Shown here piece by piece: positions 1 through 4,442 of a DNA stretch of 7,525 bases (its first letter is position 1; each line of letters opens with the position of its first letter). Source of the stretch: Nitrospirae bacterium CG1_02_44_142 (lineage in GTDB: Bacteria; Nitrospirota; Thermodesulfovibrionia; Thermodesulfovibrionales; UBA1546). The notes below the pieces were generated by a model, which did not search any database, was not told where the DNA came from, and worked only from the letters and a program-made list of their open reading frames with translations. The stretch is from the NCBI GenBank assembly GCA_001871685.1, contig MNVK01000057.1, positions 1 through 7,525 of the forward strand, given 5' to 3'. The translations under genes and the position numbers were made by a program.

Positions 1-1
1 A

Positions 2-121
2 ACTGACCCGCATGGGCGATACACCAATGTCATGCGCAAGACGGGACTGAGAAATACCCATCTCCTCTATAATCTCTCTAAGTATTACACCTGGATGTAC
101 TGGCTGAAAGTCTCGTCTCAT
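2..121 (-). CDS. higA: HigA-family antitoxin, N-terminal part (cut by window edge)
   Basis: The first 40 codons of a minus-strand gene run off the left edge, starting at the ATG at 121. The peptide begins MRRDFQPVHPGVILREIIEE and continues with MGISQSRLAHDIGVSPMRVS. This is the typical opening of HigA antitoxins (XRE family): a conserved HPG(V/E)xLREI segment leading into a helix-turn-helix in which the S-Q-x-x-L-A and G-V-S positions are visible. The family binds and neutralises the HigB RNase and represses its own operon. The gene starts 15 nt after the higB stop, with a purine-rich AAGGGGG serving as ribosome binding site in that gap, so the two are co-transcribed. The C-terminal half cannot be judged. 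Confidence 0.85.
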   Translation of the reverse strand, partial: MRRDFQPVHPGVILREIIEEMGISQSRLAHDIGVSPMRVS

Positions 122-136
122 GATATACCCCCTTTT

Positions 137-418
137 TTAATGATAGTCTGTAATCTCAACATCATGCACTCCATCTGCTTCAAACCTAAAGCAGATGCGC
201 CATTGGTTATTGATACGGATGCTCCATTGCCCAGCCCGCTTACCAGAAAGCGCCTCAAGGCGGTTAGATGGTGGAAGTCTGAGATCCTCAACTGTTACAG
301 CAGCATCAATCTGGGCGAGTCTAACAACAGCCCTCGCTTGAATGTCCTGCGGCAGCTTACGGGACTTCATACCCTGAAACAGCCTTTCAGTTTCTTTGCA
401 GGCAAACGACCGTATCAC
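137..418 (-). CDS. higB: HigB-family (RelE superfamily) mRNA-interferase toxin
   Basis: This is a ribosome-dependent endoribonuclease toxin of the HigB/RelE fold, cotranscribed with higA just downstream. From the GTG at 418 the product has 93 residues and begins (M)IRSFACKETERLFQG. The C-terminal block GQWSIRINNQWRICFRFE followed by DVEITDYH is the conserved HigB end. Family members are usually about 92 residues, which supports this start. An in-frame TTG at 454 would add 12 residues, but that TTG is the first base triplet of a near-perfect -35 hexamer and is better read as promoter. No Shine-Dalgarno sequence precedes the GTG, and the predicted transcription start falls at or next to it, so the message may be leaderless. 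The toxin-first order is standard for higBA. Confidence 0.88.
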   Translation of the reverse strand: MIRSFACKETERLFQGMKSRKLPQDIQARAVVRLAQIDAAVTVEDLRLPPSNRLEALSGKRAGQWSIRINNQWRICFRFEADGVHDVEITDYH

Positions 419-424
419 AGAAAT

Positions 425-454
425 AGTATAAACAAAATGTTTATGAGTTGTCAA
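425..454 (-). promoter_or_regulatory. higBA promoter (sigma70-type)
   Basis: On the minus strand, TTGACA (454-449) and TATACT (430-425) are separated by 18 bp. This is a near-consensus -35/-10 pair pointing into higB. The expected start of transcription is around 418, the same place as the GTG start codon of higB. Confidence 0.75.
428..444. promoter_or_regulatory. Palindromic operator inside the higBA promoter
   Basis: A perfect inverted repeat with 7-bp arms (ATAAACA and TGTTTAT) and a 3-bp centre (AAA) lies between the -35 and -10 boxes of the higBA promoter, overlapping the edge of the -10. HigA antitoxins repress their own promoter by binding short palindromes, so this is the obvious candidate operator. 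The position and symmetry are seen directly; the binding is inferred. Confidence 0.6.
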
Positions 455-473
455 ATGGTTGGAGGTGAGGCGA

Positions 474-635
474 GTGAAAAATTACATTGCCATAATTATC
501 ATCTTACCTCTTTTTTATGCAATCTCCTTTGCAGGCGATACAAAGAAAGCTGTAATTGACACTCCTACCTTCTACCATAAGATAGATAAAGTGGAAGGCA
601 AGAATATATACCTGAAATCAGGACGTATGTTTTAG
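474..635 (+). CDS. Small exported protein, GTG start (53 aa)
   Basis: A short gene starts with GTG at 474, preceded by a strong GGAGG (461-465) at 8-nt spacing. The product opens MKNYIAIIIILPLFYAISFA. This is a classic signal peptide: a lysine, a hydrophobic core, and a small-residue cleavage site after about residue 20. A mature segment of only about 33 residues follows, with YHKIDKVEGKNIYLKSGRMF at its end. The pattern of a beta-strand, VEG, then IYLKSG resembles the start of a small beta-rich periplasmic domain, so the protein may be a truncated remnant of a longer gene that stops early at TAG 633-635. It diverges from higB and lies at the edge of its promoter. No function can be assigned. 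Confidence 0.55.
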   Translation: MKNYIAIIIILPLFYAISFAGDTKKAVIDTPTFYHKIDKVEGKNIYLKSGRMF

Positions 636-657
636 AGGTTGTCATTTTAAGTTAATT

Positions 658-912
658 TTACCTTCCCATAACAGCCATCTTTGCCTCAAGGGAGGCAAGT
701 CTTTCCCTTATCTGGATGGCTATGTCTATCTTTTCATCGAGCCTTCTGCTCTCAGCAGTAACTTCTAACCTAAAAGAGTCAATTTTCTCATCAAGCCTCT
801 TTATTCCTGAATCAATCTTCTCATCAAGTCTCTTTATTTCAACCTGTAATGCTCTCAACTCAGGGGCGACTACATCCTGTAACGCCTGTTTTACTTCTTC
901 ATATACTCCCAT
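658..912 (-). CDS. Small coiled-coil protein with RLDEKID repeats
   Basis: This 84-residue protein has an ATG at 912 preceded by AGGAG at 7-nt spacing and a good promoter just upstream. It opens MGVYEEVKQALQDVVAPELR and then carries three copies of an 11-residue-type unit containing RLDEKID (about residues 28-34, 39-45 and 57-63). It ends with ERLASLEAKMAVMGR. The regular heptad-like spacing of L and I with charged residues predicts a long coiled coil, probably a homo-oligomer. Similar short proteins of unknown role are common in environmental bacteria; this is family recollection, not a search result. There are no catalytic residues and no membrane segment. The plus-strand reading of the same region is a shadow. 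The gene converges on the small exported protein at 474-635. Confidence 0.75.
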   Translation of the reverse strand: MGVYEEVKQALQDVVAPELRALQVEIKRLDEKIDSGIKRLDEKIDSFRLEVTAESRRLDEKIDIAIQIRERLASLEAKMAVMGR

Positions 913-930
913 TTTTATTCTCCTATCTTC

Positions 931-959
931 ATTAAAGGATTTTTGCGGGGAAAAGTCAA
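931..959 (-). promoter_or_regulatory. Promoter of the coiled-coil gene
   Basis: On the minus strand, TTGACT (959-954) and TTTAAT (936-931) are separated by exactly 17 bp. Transcription would start around 924, leaving a leader of about a dozen bases that contains the AGGAG ribosome binding site. Confidence 0.6.
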
Positions 960-1042
960 GGGATTTCTTCTCAAGGAGCTCTGTAAATTCAGCGTTCGGT
1001 CTATATAAAGGCTATTAAGATTTTTCTGGTTCGTCGCCATAG

Positions 1043-1068
1043 TCGTCATATATGATTGCATATGACGA
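1043..1068. repeat. 9-bp perfect inverted repeat
   Basis: TCGTCATAT (1043-1051) and ATATGACGA (1060-1068) are perfect reverse complements around an 8-base centre. The palindrome lies in the 224-bp gap between the coiled-coil gene and the lipoprotein gene, about 70 bp before the lipoprotein start and just upstream of its weak candidate promoter. It could be an operator or the foot of a small hairpin; there is no T-run to suggest a terminator. Confidence 0.5.
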
Positions 1069-1082
1069 TAGCAATATCAACG

Positions 1083-1110
1083 TTGAAGGATTTTTCATAG
1101 ATTGTATTTT
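1083..1110 (+). promoter_or_regulatory. Weak candidate promoter for the lipoprotein gene
   Basis: TTGAAG (1083-1088) and TATTTT (1105-1110) are 16 bp apart and point at the ATG at 1137. Neither box is strong. Confidence 0.3.
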
Positions 1111-1136
1111 TTAAGGCAAATCCGCTATTATTTGCT

Positions 1137-1409
1137 ATGAGAAAACTGATAATAATTATGTTAATGCTGTTCTGTTCTGCCTGTGCTACAACTCAACAAA
1201 CAGGTAAAAGCGGCTGGGATAAGTGCGAAAGAAATACAAAACTTGCAGGAATGACGTCTGGGCTTGGGGCAATTATTAATCTATTTTGTGCTGGCGCTGC
1301 TTCGATAGATAGGGCTGTAGAAAACGAGCCGAAAAATGAAGGTCAAGAAGAAAAACAAGATAAAGAAAAAGAAGAGGTCCTGATTAACGAGAGACCTCAA
1401 GGATTATAA
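1137..1409 (+). CDS. Small putative lipoprotein (90 aa)
   Basis: The product begins MRKLIIIMLMLFCSACATTQ: a two-basic-residue N-terminus, a hydrophobic core, and a lipobox-like CSAC with Cys16 as the likely lipidated residue. The -3 position is Cys rather than the usual Leu, which is a departure from the consensus. Residues 34-60 hold a glycine/alanine-rich stretch (LAGMTSGLGAIINLFCAGAA) that could act as a hydrophobic membrane-associated segment. The tail from about residue 63 is highly charged (repeated E and K) and probably disordered. The ribosome binding site is weak (AAGG about 20 nt upstream). A palindrome (GGATTATAATCC, 1401-1412) spans the stop codon. No known function; small lipoproteins of this kind are frequent cargo of integrated elements. 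Confidence 0.6.
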   Translation: MRKLIIIMLMLFCSACATTQQTGKSGWDKCERNTKLAGMTSGLGAIINLFCAGAASIDRAVENEPKNEGQEEKQDKEKEEVLINERPQGL

Positions 1410-1659
1410 TCCCGGTATCAACTTAGCCGGGGATAGGATGTTTTTTGGACATCCCCTTCCCTTATGGAAGTCGTTAAACTTTTATAGTGTTTGCTGCCAT
1501 TATAGAAAGCATAAAAAAGCCCCGTGATAAAATTGTGATAAAACCATGACTATATAAAGCTATTGTAGTAAAAACATAAACAACTCCTGTCGGCATAAAA
1601 CCCTTGATAATATTAAATTTTCTGGTATTTTCAAGCCTTATTAAATCCCACTAACCACA
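1410..1659. other. Intergenic element end: hairpins and direct repeats, no gene
   Basis: No convincing gene is present. A hairpin with GGATGT (1436-1441) and ACATCC (1449-1454) follows the lipoprotein gene and competes with an alternative GGGGAT/ATCCCC pairing (1429-1434 with 1451-1456). It has no T-run after it, so it is at best a weak terminator. GTGATAAAA occurs twice (1524-1532 and 1535-1543) with an 11-bp period, one helical turn apart, about 120 bp from the tRNA junction. AAGCCTT (1633-1639) is complementary to AAGGCT (1665-1670) of the tRNA fragment. The direct repeats could be arm-type integrase or accessory-protein sites; this is inference. Confidence 0.4.
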
Positions 1660-1703
1660 CTCTCAAGGCTAAAACACGGGTTCGAATCCCGTTGGGACCG
1701 CCA
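1660..1703 (+). pseudogene. tRNA-Glu(CUC) 3' half only: attachment-site remnant
   Basis: The sequence matches a tRNA from the anticodon loop onward. The loop is CTCTCAA (1660-1666) with anticodon CTC for glutamate. It is followed by the 3' anticodon strand GGCTA, the 4-nt variable region AAAC typical of tRNA-Glu, and a perfect T-arm (ACGGG, TTCGAAT, CCCGT; 1676-1692). The acceptor strand TGGGACC, discriminator G and encoded CCA (1701-1703) complete it. The bases before the loop (CCACA) cannot pair with GGCTA, and no D-arm or acceptor 5' strand (GGTCCCA) occurs upstream. It cannot make a tRNA. A break at the anticodon loop is a usual crossover place for tyrosine integrases, so this is best read as attL/attR of an element lying to the left. 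Confidence 0.85.
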
Positions 1704-1733
1704 TTGACAATTTATAAGCATTTCTATTATTAT
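1704..1733 (+). promoter_or_regulatory. rplM-rpsI promoter
   Basis: TTGACA (1704-1709) begins at the base after the tRNA CCA and is followed after 18 bp by TATTAT (1728-1733). Transcription would start near 1740, giving a leader of roughly 67 nt. That leader holds a small GTCC/GGAC hairpin (1748-1759). Confidence 0.6.
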
Positions 1734-1806
1734 GTTTAATTCTTTCTGTCCATGCGGACTGAACTTTGAGAAAATTATTCTAAAGAACATAATGGAAGGT
1801 GCGTAA

Positions 1807-2244
1807 ATGAAAACAAGATTTGCTAAAAAAACTGAGATAGAGCCTAAGTGGTATCTCGTGGATGCCAGCGACGCCATTCTCGGAAGGCTTGCCGTAAAAA
1901 TTGCTGTCTGCCTGCGCGGTAAAAACAAGGCTATATTTACTCCGAATGTAGACACAGGTGATTTTGTAGTTGTAGTGAATGCCGAAAAGGTCAGGACCAC
2001 AGGCAAAAAACTTGACGGCAAGATTTATTATCATCATTCAGGGTATCCCGGCGGCATAAAAGCCAAAACGCTCAGAGAGCGCCTCTCAGGAGAACCTGAA
2101 AAGGTTATAAGCGACGCTGTATGGGGAATGCTTCCGAAAAACAGACTCGGAAGGGCAATGTTTAAGAAACTCAAGGTATATAAAGGAAGCGAACATCCGC
2201 ACGCTGCCCAGAAACCTGAAATCTTACAATATAAGGAGTTTTAA
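1807..2244 (+). CDS. rplM: 50S ribosomal protein L13
   Basis: L13 is an early-assembling protein of the large ribosomal subunit that binds 23S rRNA. The 145-residue product carries the family signatures: WYLVDASDAILGRLA (about 15-29), VVVVNAEKVRTTGKK and YHHSGYPGG in the middle, and GMLPKNRLGRAMFKKLKVY then GSEHPHAAQKPE near the C-terminus. The length fits the usual 140-150 residues. The ATG at 1807 is preceded by GGAAGGTG at suitable spacing. rpsI starts on the base after the TAA stop, the standard rplM-rpsI operon. The upstream neighbour was originally a tRNA-Glu gene, of which only the 3' half remains; the rplM promoter lies outside that fragment and so survived the insertion. Confidence 0.98.
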   Translation: MKTRFAKKTEIEPKWYLVDASDAILGRLAVKIAVCLRGKNKAIFTPNVDTGDFVVVVNAEKVRTTGKKLDGKIYYHHSGYPGGIKAKTLRERLSGEPEKVISDAVWGMLPKNRLGRAMFKKLKVYKGSEHPHAAQKPEILQYKEF

Positions 2245-2637
2245 ATGGCTGAAATAAAATATAGCGCTACAGGACGCAGAAAGTCCTCTATTGCAAGGGT
2301 GAGCATGTCCCCCGGCAGCGGCAGTATAGTTGTCAATGAAAAACCTCTTGACTCGTATTTCGCCCGCGAGACACTGCAGATGATGATAAGACAGCCCCTT
2401 GAACTGACAGGGATGTCAGGCAAATATAATATAACCGCAAAAGTTGTAGGCGGCGGACTGTCAGGACAGGCTGGAGCGCTCAGGCACGGCATTTCAAGAG
2501 CCATTCTCTCAATAGACAACGACCTCAGGTTAAAATTAAAGAAAGAAGGTTTCTTGACGAGAGACCCCAGAGAAACAGAGAGAAAGAAATACGGGCAGAA
2601 GGGCGCAAGAAAGAGATTCCAGTTCTCTAAGAGGTAA
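2245..2637 (+). CDS. rpsI: 30S ribosomal protein S9
   Basis: S9 sits in the head of the small subunit, and its C-terminal tail reaches the P-site tRNA. The 130-residue product has the N-terminal YSATGRRKSSIARV motif and the central VVGGGLSGQAGALRHGISRA block. It has the family's basic end, RKKYGQKGARKRFQFSKR, with the conserved terminal Lys-Arg. The ribosome binding site AAGGAG lies inside the last codons of rplM, and the start codon abuts the rplM stop, so translation is coupled. A repeat-rich spacer follows the stop. Confidence 0.98.
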   Translation: MAEIKYSATGRRKSSIARVSMSPGSGSIVVNEKPLDSYFARETLQMMIRQPLELTGMSGKYNITAKVVGGGLSGQAGALRHGISRAILSIDNDLRLKLKKEGFLTRDPRETERKKYGQKGARKRFQFSKR

Positions 2638-2640
2638 CAT

Positions 2641-2741
2641 CGTTATAGCGTTAAGCGTTATGGCGTTATAGCGTGATAATAAATGATGAATGGTATAATT
2701 CCATAACGCAATGAACGCTCAACACTATAAACGCGATAACG
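2641..2741. repeat. Two opposed arrays of a CGTTATAG-like unit (imperfect inverted repeat)
   Basis: The rpsI-argC spacer is made of about five units on each side. The left arm (2641-2679) reads CGTTATAG, CGTTAAG, CGTTATGG, CGTTATAG, CGTGATAA. The right arm (2701-2741), read on the minus strand, is CGTTATCG, CGTTTATAG, TGTTGAG, CGTTCATTG, CGTTATGG. Some units pair perfectly across the centre (CGTTATGG at 2656-2663 with CCATAACG at 2701-2708), so the whole can form an imperfect hairpin of about 100 bases. An A+T-rich middle (2680-2700) holds a promoter-like box. The repeat ends 4 bp before the argC start. Confidence 0.8.
2691..2699 (+). promoter_or_regulatory. Extended -10 promoter for argC inside the repeat
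   Basis: TGGTATAAT is a consensus -10 (TATAAT, 2694-2699) with the TG extension one base upstream. No good -35 lies 17 bp before it. It sits in the centre of the inverted-repeat spacer, so a transcript starting near 2706 would carry only the right arm. Confidence 0.5.
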
Positions 2742-2745
2742 AATC

Positions 2746-3786
2746 ATGCTAAAGGCGGCTATTTGCGGAGGCAGCGGTTATGCGGGAGGCGAACTTATCC
2801 GCCTTCTTTCAAACCATCCCCGTGTTAAAATAACTGCGGTAACCTCAGAAAAATCATCGGGAAAACCTGTAAGCGATTTATTCCCTCATCTTAGCAACCA
2901 CTCAAATCTAACTTACGAACCATTAGACAGAGAAAAACTTCTGAACAAGGCTGACATCTTTTTTCTGGCGCTGCCTCATGCCGCCTCACAGGGTGCGGTG
3001 GATTTTTTCTTCAGGCGCGGGAAAAAGGTTATAGACCTTTCTGCCGACTACAGGCTCAGGTCTCCTGAAATATATGAGGAGTGGTACATGACGCCGCACA
3101 AATTTCACGGAACACTGAAAAAGGCTGTTTATGGACTGCCTGAACTATACAGGGCAAAAATTGCAAAGGCATCACTCATAGCAAACCCCGGCTGTTATCC
3201 GACAGGCGCAATCCTCGGACTTTATCCTGCTATAAAGACCCGTCTGATAGATGCAGATTCTATCATAATAGATTCAACATCAGGAACAACGGGCGCGGGC
3301 AGAAACGCTGATGCCGCATTCTCATTCTGTGAAGTCAATGAAGGTTTCAAGGCTTATGCAGTTGCATCACACAGGCACACGCCTGAGATAGAGCAGGAAC
3401 TCTCTGCCATAGCTCATAAAGATTTAAGGGTTAATTTCACCCCTCATCTTGCGTCTTATGACAGGGGGATATTAACAACCATCTACGCAAAATTAAAAAA
3501 GAAGGCTGATACAAGAGCAGTTCTTGATGCTTACAAAAAGGTTTTTGCAAGAGAGCTGTTTATAAGGGCGCTGGCTGAAGGCAAATTCCCGAATGTTAAA
3601 AATGTCCGGGGGACAAACCTCTGCGACATCGGGCTTGCCGTAAACAAACGGACTAATACCCTCATCATTGTTACTGCAATTGACAACTTGATGAAAGGCG
3701 CCTCAGGACAGGCAGTGCATAATATGAATATCATGATGGGATTCAAAGAAACAGAAGGGCTAAAAAACATAGCCCTATTCCCTTAA
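2746..3786 (+). CDS. argC: N-acetyl-gamma-glutamyl-phosphate reductase
   Basis: ArgC catalyses the NADPH-dependent reduction of N-acetylglutamyl phosphate to the semialdehyde, the third step of arginine (ornithine) synthesis, in the cytosol. The product has 346 residues, normal for the family. It opens with a Rossmann dinucleotide-binding loop, CGGSGYAGGELIRLL (about 7-21). The active-site cysteine is Cys150 in NPGCYPTG, and the His of the HRHTPEI motif (His211) follows. The substrate/NADP block DSTSGTTGAGR (176-186) and the end segment DNLMKGASGQAVHNMN are both present. The FTPHL motif continues as ASYDRG instead of the common VPMxRG, a mild variant. No Shine-Dalgarno is visible before the ATG because the repeat runs up to it. 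argJ, a frequent next gene, is absent; toxin-antitoxin genes follow instead. Confidence 0.97.
   Translation: MLKAAICGGSGYAGGELIRLLSNHPRVKITAVTSEKSSGKPVSDLFPHLSNHSNLTYEPLDREKLLNKADIFFLALPHAASQGAVDFFFRRGKKVIDLSADYRLRSPEIYEEWYMTPHKFHGTLKKAVYGLPELYRAKIAKASLIANPGCYPTGAILGLYPAIKTRLIDADSIIIDSTSGTTGAGRNADAAFSFCEVNEGFKAYAVASHRHTPEIEQELSAIAHKDLRVNFTPHLASYDRGILTTIYAKLKKKADTRAVLDAYKKVFARELFIRALAEGKFPNVKNVRGTNLCDIGLAVNKRTNTLIIVTAIDNLMKGASGQAVHNMNIMMGFKETEGLKNIALFP
3757..3775 (+). terminator. Hairpin at the end of argC (weak terminator candidate)
   Basis: GGGCTA (3757-3762) and TAGCCC (3770-3775) form a 6-bp stem with a 7-nt loop inside the last codons of argC. A longer-range alternative pairs GAAGGGCT (3754-3761) with AGCCCTTC just past the stop. 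Neither is followed by a T-run, so Rho-independent termination is doubtful. Confidence 0.25.
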
Positions 3787-3875
3787 AAAGCCCTTCAAGT
3801 TCCGTCATCCCTGCCAAAGCAACTAAGTGCAGTCATTAACTAACAGAATTTGCCCTAATATAAAGTTCTTAGATT

Positions 3876-3884
3876 TGTTATCAT
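3876..3884 (+). promoter_or_regulatory. Extended -10 promoter for hicBA
   Basis: TGTTATCAT contains a near-consensus -10 (TATCAT, 3879-3884) with an upstream TG. Its -35 region is poor. Transcription would start near 3891, a few bases before the AGGAGG ribosome binding site (3897-3902). Confidence 0.4.
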
Positions 3885-3909
3885 AAGACAAAAGAAAGGA
3901 GGGAAGATA

Positions 3910-4134
3910 ATGTCCTACAAAGTCAGTATTGTAATTGAAAAAGATGAACATGGCTATTATGCATACTGCCCTGAACTTGAAGGCTGTCAATCACAAGGAG
4001 ATTCAGTAGAGAAAGTTACAGCAAATATAAAAGAGGCTATTGAACTTTATTTAGAAACACTATCCGAGAATGAAATAAAGGAATCCTTGAGCAAAGAGAT
4101 TCTAACCACAGCGTTAGAGGTACAGGTTGCCTAA
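3910..4134 (+). CDS. hicB: HicB-family antitoxin
   Basis: This 74-residue protein has the partial RNase H-like HicB fold. The signature runs from the start: a first strand YKVSIVIEKDEHG, then YYAYCPELEGCQSQGDS and the helix KVTANIKEAIELYLE. The short tail after about residue 52 lacks the helix-turn-helix or ribbon-helix-helix domain of long HicB proteins, so this is the short form. HicB proteins neutralise the HicA RNase. The ATG is preceded by a full AGGAGG at 7-nt spacing. hicA starts inside the last codons (8-nt overlap), giving tight translational coupling. The order is antitoxin first, the reverse of the E. coli hicAB operon but common in other bacteria. Confidence 0.92.
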   Translation: MSYKVSIVIEKDEHGYYAYCPELEGCQSQGDSVEKVTANIKEAIELYLETLSENEIKESLSKEILTTALEVQVA

Positions 4135-4327
4135 GCTCCCACAATTAACACCTCAAGAGGCGGAGGCGATGCTACTTAAGGTTGGATTTGAATGGATTAG
4201 AAGCAAGGGCAGTCATAGGATATATATGAAAGAGAAGAGAAGGGTTGTTGTTCCTTTTCATGCAGGGAAAACATTGCATCCAAAGATAGTCAAACAAGTC
4301 TTTAAAGCTATAGGGACTGCCGATTAA
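4127..4327 (+). CDS. hicA: HicA-family mRNA-interferase toxin
   Basis: HicA has a double-stranded-RNA-binding-like fold and cleaves mRNA. The 66-residue product reads MPKLPQLTPQEAEAMLLKVG, then FEWIRSKGSHRIYMKEKRRV, with the catalytic histidine at position 30 in GSHRIY. The conserved VVVPFHAGKTLHPKIVKQVF segment follows. The TTG start at 4127 is supported by AGAGGT (4116-4121) at 5-nt spacing and by overlap with the hicB end; no ATG fits better. Length and motif order are standard. The weak TTG start would keep toxin output low relative to the antitoxin. The active-site residue is present, so the toxin looks intact. Confidence 0.92.
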   Translation: MPKLPQLTPQEAEAMLLKVGFEWIRSKGSHRIYMKEKRRVVVPFHAGKTLHPKIVKQVFKAIGTAD

Positions 4328-4330
4328 AAA

Positions 4331-4347
4331 CTGCCCGCTCCCGGCAG
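4331..4347 (-). terminator. Minus-strand terminator-like hairpin after hicA
   Basis: CTGCC (4331-4335) and GGCAG (4343-4347) form a stem with a 7-nt loop. Read on the minus strand it is followed by five T residues (4330-4326), the layout of an intrinsic terminator for leftward transcription. No leftward gene feeds it now, so its role, perhaps blocking antisense transcription into hicBA, is a guess. Confidence 0.35.
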
Positions 4348-4357
4348 ATAGCAGCGA

Positions 4358-4397
4358 CGGAAAAGACTACGTCTAAATCCTTCGGGCTTCTTTTCCG
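4358..4397. repeat. 9-bp perfect inverted repeat between hicA and the amidohydrolase
   Basis: CGGAAAAGA (4358-4366) and TCTTTTCCG (4389-4397) are perfect reverse complements around 22 bases, which contain a further small AGAC/GTCT hairpin (4364-4374). GTTATAC, a loose integrase-core-like heptamer, follows at 4406-4412. The upstream partner box needed for an attC is missing, so it is reported only as a palindrome. Confidence 0.5.
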
Positions 4398-4442
4398 CCA
4401 GAAACGTTATACGCTCATTGCGGACAGGGAAGGAATTTTACT

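Larger units (their letters stand above)
1..1703. mobile_element. Probable end of an element integrated at tRNA-Glu
   Basis: The stretch left of the tRNA-Glu 3' fragment carries only small accessory genes: higBA, a small exported protein, a coiled-coil protein and a small lipoprotein. It ends exactly in a tRNA half-gene whose 5' half is missing, followed directly by conserved ribosomal genes. Integration at a tRNA leaves an intact tRNA at one end of the element and a displaced 3' half at the other, so the element should extend to the left. No integrase or far end is in view. The extent is therefore inferred, and the left limit given is only the window edge. Confidence 0.45.

Noticed and set aside
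419..454. TTG-initiated N-terminal extension of HigB
   Set aside because: The TTG is part of the -35 hexamer TTGACA. The 12 extra residues are outside the usual HigB length, and no Shine-Dalgarno precedes it.
32..559. Plus-strand 175-residue open frame over the higBA region
   Set aside because: It lies antisense to the clear HigA/HigB coding frames and has no family resemblance or ribosome binding site.
716..1018. Plus-strand serine-rich open frame
   Set aside because: It is the reverse reading of the coiled-coil gene repeats; the serine repeats mirror the RLDEKID units.
1620..1703. Complete tRNA gene, or a tRNA with an intron
   Set aside because: No acceptor 5' strand, D-arm or 5' anticodon strand occurs upstream of the anticodon loop, nearby or elsewhere in the window.
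3531..3770. Minus-strand open frame inside argC
   Set aside because: It is antisense to conserved ArgC codons and has no initiation signal.
4358..4412. Possible attC after hicA
   Set aside because: The stem and a GTTATAC box exist, but no complementary AAC box is found at the matching distance on the other side, and the stem differs from sites A and B.
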